From contig JAEUVU010000002.1 in assembly GCA_016786725.1 (NCBI GenBank), positions 1 through 64,000 of the forward strand: a DNA stretch of 64,000 nt. The letters run 5' to 3'. The notes below the pieces were generated by a model that was given only the letters and a program-made list of their open reading frames with translations, searched no databases and had not been told where the DNA came from. Shown here piece after piece: positions 60,130 to 64,000 of this stretch (the stretch's first letter is position 1; each line of letters begins with the position of its first letter). The stretch is from Ferruginibacter sp. (GTDB lineage: Bacteria > Bacteroidota > Bacteroidia > Chitinophagales > Chitinophagaceae). A program made the position numbers and the translations under genes.

Positions 60130-60723
60130 CTAAAAATTATAGGTAAGCGAAACCGCTCCCGGCCCTGCATTCAGCGTAACCTTATTATCCATCACCTTCA
60201 ATTGTTTTCCATGTTTCCGGTGAATGGCATACATAATACCATCGTATAATAACAAAAAGCCGCCCTGTAGCATGATAGAATTTCCATAGCCACGGAATTT
60301 GTCAGGTTTTTTCTGGTTATCTGCTGTTTGGTTCATTAGTAAGCCTGCTCCTACATACAAAACATCCAAACCTGCATTAATGAGATAGGTTTTTTCGATC
60401 CTGCGCTGGTGCTTCATTGCCGATTCCATCGTTGGATTATCAATCTTTTCCCGCCGGGCGCCCCAATAACCCAGGCCGGCAATAGCCAGGTTTATACCGC
60501 CCCACATCACGTTCATCTGGTGAAAATTGCGGTTTTCTTTATTACGGGTATCAGTGGCAATGCCGCTTCCAACTATGTTTACCGCCGACCAGCCAGCCAA
60601 TGCAATCATGGCATTTTTTGAAATGCGCACACGTTCTTTTTCAAACTTCAGTAAGTCCGCTTTTTGCGAAAACGATTGTAAGGAAACACCTGCCAGGCCT
60701 ATCAGCAGTAATATCTTTTTCAT
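60130..60723 (-). CDS. Hypothetical membrane-associated protein
   Basis: A 197-residue protein with signal peptide (MKKILLLIGLAGVSLQSFSQ) and three hydrophobic segments (about 40-55, 74-90 and 115-132). No catalytic motif. It has a conserved look (GWSAVNIVGSGI, QMNVMWGGINLAIAGLGYWG), as in a Bacteroidota family of unknown role. It lies next to the receptor and the lipoprotein gene on the same strand. Confidence 0.7.
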   Translation of the reverse strand: MKKILLLIGLAGVSLQSFSQKADLLKFEKERVRISKNAMIALAGWSAVNIVGSGIATDTRNKENRNFHQMNVMWGGINLAIAGLGYWGARREKIDNPTMESAMKHQRRIEKTYLINAGLDVLYVGAGLLMNQTADNQKKPDKFRGYGNSIMLQGGFLLLYDGIMYAIHRKHGKQLKVMDNKVTLNAGPGAVSLTYNF

Positions 60724-60768
60724 ATTTTGGTTTTTACAAAATACGTAACAATAAACTACCGGGTTTGT

Positions 60769-61470
60769 TTAAGGTTGTAGTTTTATTTTTACAGGCTTTA
60801 ACCGGTATGTCAGGTTCATTTTACCTCCTTCTGATGTAGTTTGGGCTAAGGGAAAGTTTCTGTAAAGAGTAACTTCAAAACTTACCTCGTCTTTCTTTTG
60901 CCTTTTCAGGTCTGCCGAAGGGATAGTTATACTGGAAGCGGATCCTGGCTGGTGATAGTGAAAACTGCTGTCGGTATCAACACTGTTCAATTCAATATCA
61001 TCTTCTTTGTTCAGCCCATTAATGTTATACGAAATCACCAGGTCTTTATTACGGTCGGCGCTTGCAGGAACGTTCACCAAAGTAAACGGCGAAAATTCAA
61101 AACTGTTTTCAAATTGCTTTCCGTTTATATCGCTAAACTGTACGCTGTGTTTACCAAAAAAACTGTTGTAAGGTTTATTTATGGTGTAAAAAGCGCCGCC
61201 ATAATCGCTGCTGTCAACCTTTATTATGTTATCATCAAATTTTACCTGGCTCGGACTGCTTAAAACAAGGGTTGTGCCCGTTGGGCCGGCAAAGCGGTAT
61301 TGAAAATTAAGGTTAACCTGGTCTTCCCATCCGGTATAGGAAATGCTGTAATCCATATAAATCTTATCCTGGTTCACATCTTTGCTGGCGCCTATTTCAT
61401 TACTGTTGCAGGCAAAAAGGCCGGTAACTAAAAGTAAAATTCCTGCCAAAAAGGGTTTTTGATGGTTCAT
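60769..61470 (-). CDS. Hypothetical lipoprotein
   Basis: A 233-residue lipoprotein (lipobox LFAC, then NSNEIGASKD). The mature part has beta strands and no recognised motif; LVISYNINGLNKEDDIELNS suggests an Ig-like fold. Possible partner of the membrane protein 45 bases downstream. Function unknown. The 247-base gap to secA holds the secA promoter and a short leader ORF. Confidence 0.68.
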   Translation of the reverse strand: MNHQKPFLAGILLLVTGLFACNSNEIGASKDVNQDKIYMDYSISYTGWEDQVNLNFQYRFAGPTGTTLVLSSPSQVKFDDNIIKVDSSDYGGAFYTINKPYNSFFGKHSVQFSDINGKQFENSFEFSPFTLVNVPASADRNKDLVISYNINGLNKEDDIELNSVDTDSSFHYHQPGSASSITIPSADLKRQKKDEVSFEVTLYRNFPLAQTTSEGGKMNLTYRLKPVKIKLQP

Positions 61471-61581
61471 GTTGATTAGGTTTATTATTAATACAGCAAG
61501 ATGTAAAAAAGTTAGTTAACAATATCACAAACAGCAAAAAACCGCCTGTCAGCTATCTTATCCTAAACACTAAACATTTAC

Positions 61582-61589
61582 TACCTTTG
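61582..61589 (+). promoter_or_regulatory. Bacteroidota -7 box for secA
   Basis: TACCTTTG matches TAnnTTTG exactly. Transcription would start near 61597, giving a leader of about 120 bases before the secA ATG. Confidence 0.55.
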
Positions 61590-61627
61590 TCGCCCGCCTT
61601 TTAAAACGGGAACGGAACGCTGTCATT

Positions 61628-61693
61628 ATGGCTCAAAAATATTTTCTGCACCATATTTGTCAAGCAATAATCCTCATTATTGAGCATAAATAG
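61628..61693 (+). CDS. Possible leader ORF in the secA 5' region
   Basis: A 21-codon frame, MAQKYFLHHICQAIILIIEH plus one residue, ending in TAG 24 bases before the secA ATG, in the same frame. It is short and hydrophobic at its end. Some bacteria control secA through a translated leader; here there is no further support, so this is listed only as a possibility. Confidence 0.2.
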   Translation: MAQKYFLHHICQAIILIIEHK

Positions 61694-61717
61694 AATACCC
61701 AACAATACTGAATTTTT

Positions 61718-64000
61718 ATGATAGGAGCTATCTCGAAACTTTTTGGCGGCAGCAAGAGCGAAAAAGATGTAAAAAAAATAAAACCGCTGGTTGAACAGAT
61801 CAACCGGTATTTTCAGCAATACCAGTCATTAACCAACGATGAACTGCGTAACAAAACTGCTGAGTTCAAACAACGTATTGCGGCACATCTCAGCAAAATA
61901 AATACAGAAATTACCGGTAAGCAAAAAGCTGCGGAAGATTTGCCTGTTGAAGACATCAATGGCAAGGATGTTATTTATAAAAAAATAGACGAGCTTAAAA
62001 AAGAGAAAGATAAAGAGCTTGAAGTAGTGCTGAAGGAACTTTTGCCCGAAGCTTTTGCCACCGTAAAAGAAACTAGCAGGCGTTTTAAAGAAAACGAAAC
62101 CATAGAAGTAACTGCAACAGAATTAGACCGCAGCCTGGCGGTTAAAAAAGACAGCCTTACCATAGAAGGAGATAAAGCTATTTACAAAAATACCTGGACG
62201 GCCGGCGGTACAAAAGTTACCTGGAACATGGTGCATTATGATGTACAGTTGATAGGCGGTACCGTTTTGCACGAAGGAAAGATTGCCGAGATGGCAACGG
62301 GTGAGGGTAAAACACTGGTAAGTACGCTGCCTGCATATTTAAATGCATTAAGCGGGGAAGGGGTGCATGTGGTAACTGTGAACGATTACCTGGCAAAAAG
62401 GGATAGCGAATGGAACGGGCCTATTTTTGAATTTTTGGGCCTGCGTGTTGATTGTATTGATAAGCATGAACCCAATGGCGATGCCCGCCGCAATGCTTAT
62501 AACGCTGATATTATTTATGGTACCAATAACGAGTTTGGTTTTGATTACCTGCGTGATAACATGGTACATACGCCAAATGAAATGGTGCAGCGCAAACATC
62601 ACTTTGCGATGGTAGATGAGGTAGATAGCGTATTGATTGATGATGCCCGTACGCCTTTGATCATCAGCGGGCCCGTTGGGCATAGTGATAACACACAACA
62701 GTTCTTCGACCTGAAACCGAGGATAGAGAAACTGGTGGAAGCACAGCGCAAAGCGGTGAATCAATTTTTAATTGAAGCCAAGAAAAAAATTGCCGAAGGC
62801 AATGACGACCCCAAAGACGGTGGACTGGCTTTAATGCGTGCCCACCGTGGTTTGCCCAAGAACAGCGCTTTAATTAAATTTTTAAGTGAGCCCGGTAACC
62901 GTGTAAAATTGCAGAAAAGCGAAAACTATTATCTGGCCGATCAGCAAAAAGAAATGCCAAAGGTTGATGCTGAATTATTCTTCAACATTGATGAAAAAAA
63001 TAACCAGGTTGATCTTACAGACCAGGGCATACAATTGATTACAAGGAGCGGTGAAGACCCGGAATTCTTTGTAATTCCTGATATAGCTACCAGGCTTGCC
63101 GAAATTGAAAAAAGCGATATCAGCGCTGATGAAAAGCTGCACAACAAGGAAGCGCTTTTAAATGATTATGCTTTAAAAGCTGATCGTATTCATACAGTAC
63201 AGCAATTATTAAAAGCCTATACCTTATTTGATAAAGATGTGGAGTATGTGGTAATGGATGGCGCCATTAAAATTGTGGATGAGCAAACCGGCCGTATCCT
63301 GGATGGCCGCCGTTACTCTGATGGATTGCACCAGGCCATTGAAGCAAAGGAAAATGTAAAGATCGAAGCATCTACACAAACCTATGCAACTGTTACCTTG
63401 CAGAACTATTTCCGTATGTACCACAAGCTTTGCGGTATGACGGGTACTGCGGAAACCGAAGCAGGGGAATTCTGGAGCATTTATAAGTTAGATGTGGTAA
63501 CCATTCCTACCAATGTAACTGTGATACGTAAAGATGAACAGGATTTTGTTTACAAAACCAAGCGTGAAAAATATAAGGCCGTAATTGATGAAGTAGAAAG
63601 ACTACGCAGCATCGGAAGGCCATCGCTTGTTGGTACCACTTCGGTTGAAGTAAGTGAATTGCTCGCCAGGATGCTGAAGCAAAAAAATATTCCGCACAAT
63701 GTATTGAATGCAAAACAACACAGCAAGGAAGCACAGGTTGTTGCCGAAGCCGGTTTGGCCGGTGCGGTAACCATCGCAACCAACATGGCTGGCCGGGGTA
63801 CGGATATTAAACTGGGGCCCGGCGTTAAAGAAGCCGGTGGTTTGGCTATCATTGGTACAGAGCGCCATGAAAGCCGCCGTGTGGACAGGCAGCTGCGTGG
63901 CCGTGCCGGCCGCCAGGGCGATCCCGGAAGCTCCAGCTTTTTTGTTTCGCTTGAAGATGACCTGATGCGTATGTTTGGCAGCGAACGTATTGCCGGTTTA
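61718..64000 (+). CDS. secA: Preprotein translocase ATPase SecA (partial, N-terminal 761 residues)
   Basis: The gene runs off the right edge in frame. SecA drives preproteins through SecYEG. It begins [20 protein letters not shown], and the Walker A motif is at residues about 193-199 (ATGEGKT), the DEVD box at 300-303 ([16 protein letters not shown]), and motifs [22 protein letters not shown] and [11 protein letters not shown] are intact. The preprotein cross-linking domain carries charged insertions ([15 protein letters not shown]) like other Bacteroidota SecA. The last residues inside the window include [16 protein letters not shown], the second nucleotide domain. The start is preceded by a TACCTTTG box. 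Confidence 0.95.
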   Translation, partial: MIGAISKLFGGSKSEKDVKKIKPLVEQINRYFQQYQSLTNDELRNKTAEFKQRIAAHLSKINTEITGKQKAAEDLPVEDINGKDVIYKKIDELKKEKDKELEVVLKELLPEAFATVKETSRRFKENETIEVTATELDRSLAVKKDSLTIEGDKAIYKNTWTAGGTKVTWNMVHYDVQLIGGTVLHEGKIAEMATGEGKTLVSTLPAYLNALSGEGVHVVTVNDYLAKRDSEWNGPIFEFLGLRVDCIDKHEPNGDARRNAYNADIIYGTNNEFGFDYLRDNMVHTPNEMVQRKHHFAMVDEVDSVLIDDARTPLIISGPVGHSDNTQQFFDLKPRIEKLVEAQRKAVNQFLIEAKKKIAEGNDDPKDGGLALMRAHRGLPKNSALIKFLSEPGNRVKLQKSENYYLADQQKEMPKVDAELFFNIDEKNNQVDLTDQGIQLITRSGEDPEFFVIPDIATRLAEIEKSDISADEKLHNKEALLNDYALKADRIHTVQQLLKAYTLFDKDVEYVVMDGAIKIVDEQTGRILDGRRYSDGLHQAIEAKENVKIEASTQTYATVTLQNYFRMYHKLCGMTGTAETEAGEFWSIYKLDVVTIPTNVTVIRKDEQDFVYKTKREKYKAVIDEVERLRSIGRPSLVGTTSVEVSELLARMLKQKNIPHNVLNAKQHSKEAQVVAEAGLAGAVTIATNMAGRGTDIKLGPGVKEAGGLAIIGTERHESRRVDRQLRGRAGRQGDPGSSSFFVSLEDDLMRMFGSERIAGL

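Noticed and set aside
61601..63868. Several minus-strand frames opposite secA
   Set aside because: They have no recognisable motifs and mirror the coding strand of secA.

Overview
The window looks like the chromosome of a member of the Bacteroidota, most likely a chitinophagaceae-like species. This rests on several signs read from the sequence: a type IX-like C-terminal sorting tail at the left edge, many lipoproteins and outer-membrane proteins of Bacteroidota type, TAnnTTTG-type -7 promoter boxes (mnmA, pntAA, secA), little use of Shine-Dalgarno sites, split pntAA/pntAB/pntB genes, and the intergenic repeats typical of this phylum. No rRNA, tRNA, CRISPR array, transposase, phage gene or integrase was seen.

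Layout. 0-5 kb: end of a sorting-tail protein, GNAT acetyltransferase, Cys/Met-metabolism PLP enzyme, DinB protein, alpha/beta hydrolase, lipoprotein, mnmA. 5-11 kb: thyA, folA, a methyltransferase and the transhydrogenase genes pntAA-pntAB-pntB. 11-24 kb: a 13-unit 21/22-bp tandem array, large surface lipoproteins, an RsmF-like rRNA methylase, LysM protein, fmt, an S74-chaperone protein, a NamZ-type muramidase and a SlyD-like FKBP. 24-36 kb: pepT, TPR protein, WYL regulator with DinB protein, SPFH protein, TolQ/ExbB-ExbD pair, prmC, ribD and small housekeeping genes. 36-46 kb: PKD lipoprotein, 3-hydroxybutyryl-CoA dehydrogenase, glutaryl-CoA dehydrogenase, an ECF sigma factor operon, an Asp-box lipoprotein, GDSL hydrolase, metallophosphoesterase. 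45.7-54 kb: pyrF, a PaiB-like protein and a nearly complete kynurenine-degradation cluster. 54-64 kb: glycerophosphodiester phosphodiesterase, scpB, atpG, a TonB-type barrel receptor, two envelope proteins and the start of secA.

Pathway logic. kmo, kynU, 3-hydroxyanthranilate dioxygenase, ACMS decarboxylase, an aminomuconate-semialdehyde dehydrogenase and a RidA-type deaminase together convert kynurenine toward 2-oxoadipate. The glutaryl-CoA dehydrogenase and 3-hydroxybutyryl-CoA dehydrogenase about 10 kb away would carry the product on toward acetoacetyl-CoA. Tryptophan dioxygenase and kynurenine formamidase are not in the window.

Most unusual signal. The genome is seeded with degenerate repeats of 7-nt period, often as inverted arms that fill the gap between one stop codon and the next start codon. 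Different places use different heptamers (CAACTTT, AAAATTC, GTTTCTT, CATCTGA, CTTATAA types). At 50.36-50.87 kb a pair of GTTTCTT/AAACGAG arms, sharing a 24-bp exact inverted repeat, brackets a gene for a four-helix-bundle protein (23S-intervening-sequence/Avd-like family). That gene is fused in frame to the RidA deaminase. Four short empty-looking relatives of the same GTTTCTT type lie within 6 kb. I read this as a candidate mobile element with non-autonomous derivatives. Related repeats also sit in frame inside thyA, fmt, pntAA and, three times, the RsmF-like methylase, where they add short peptides to core enzymes.
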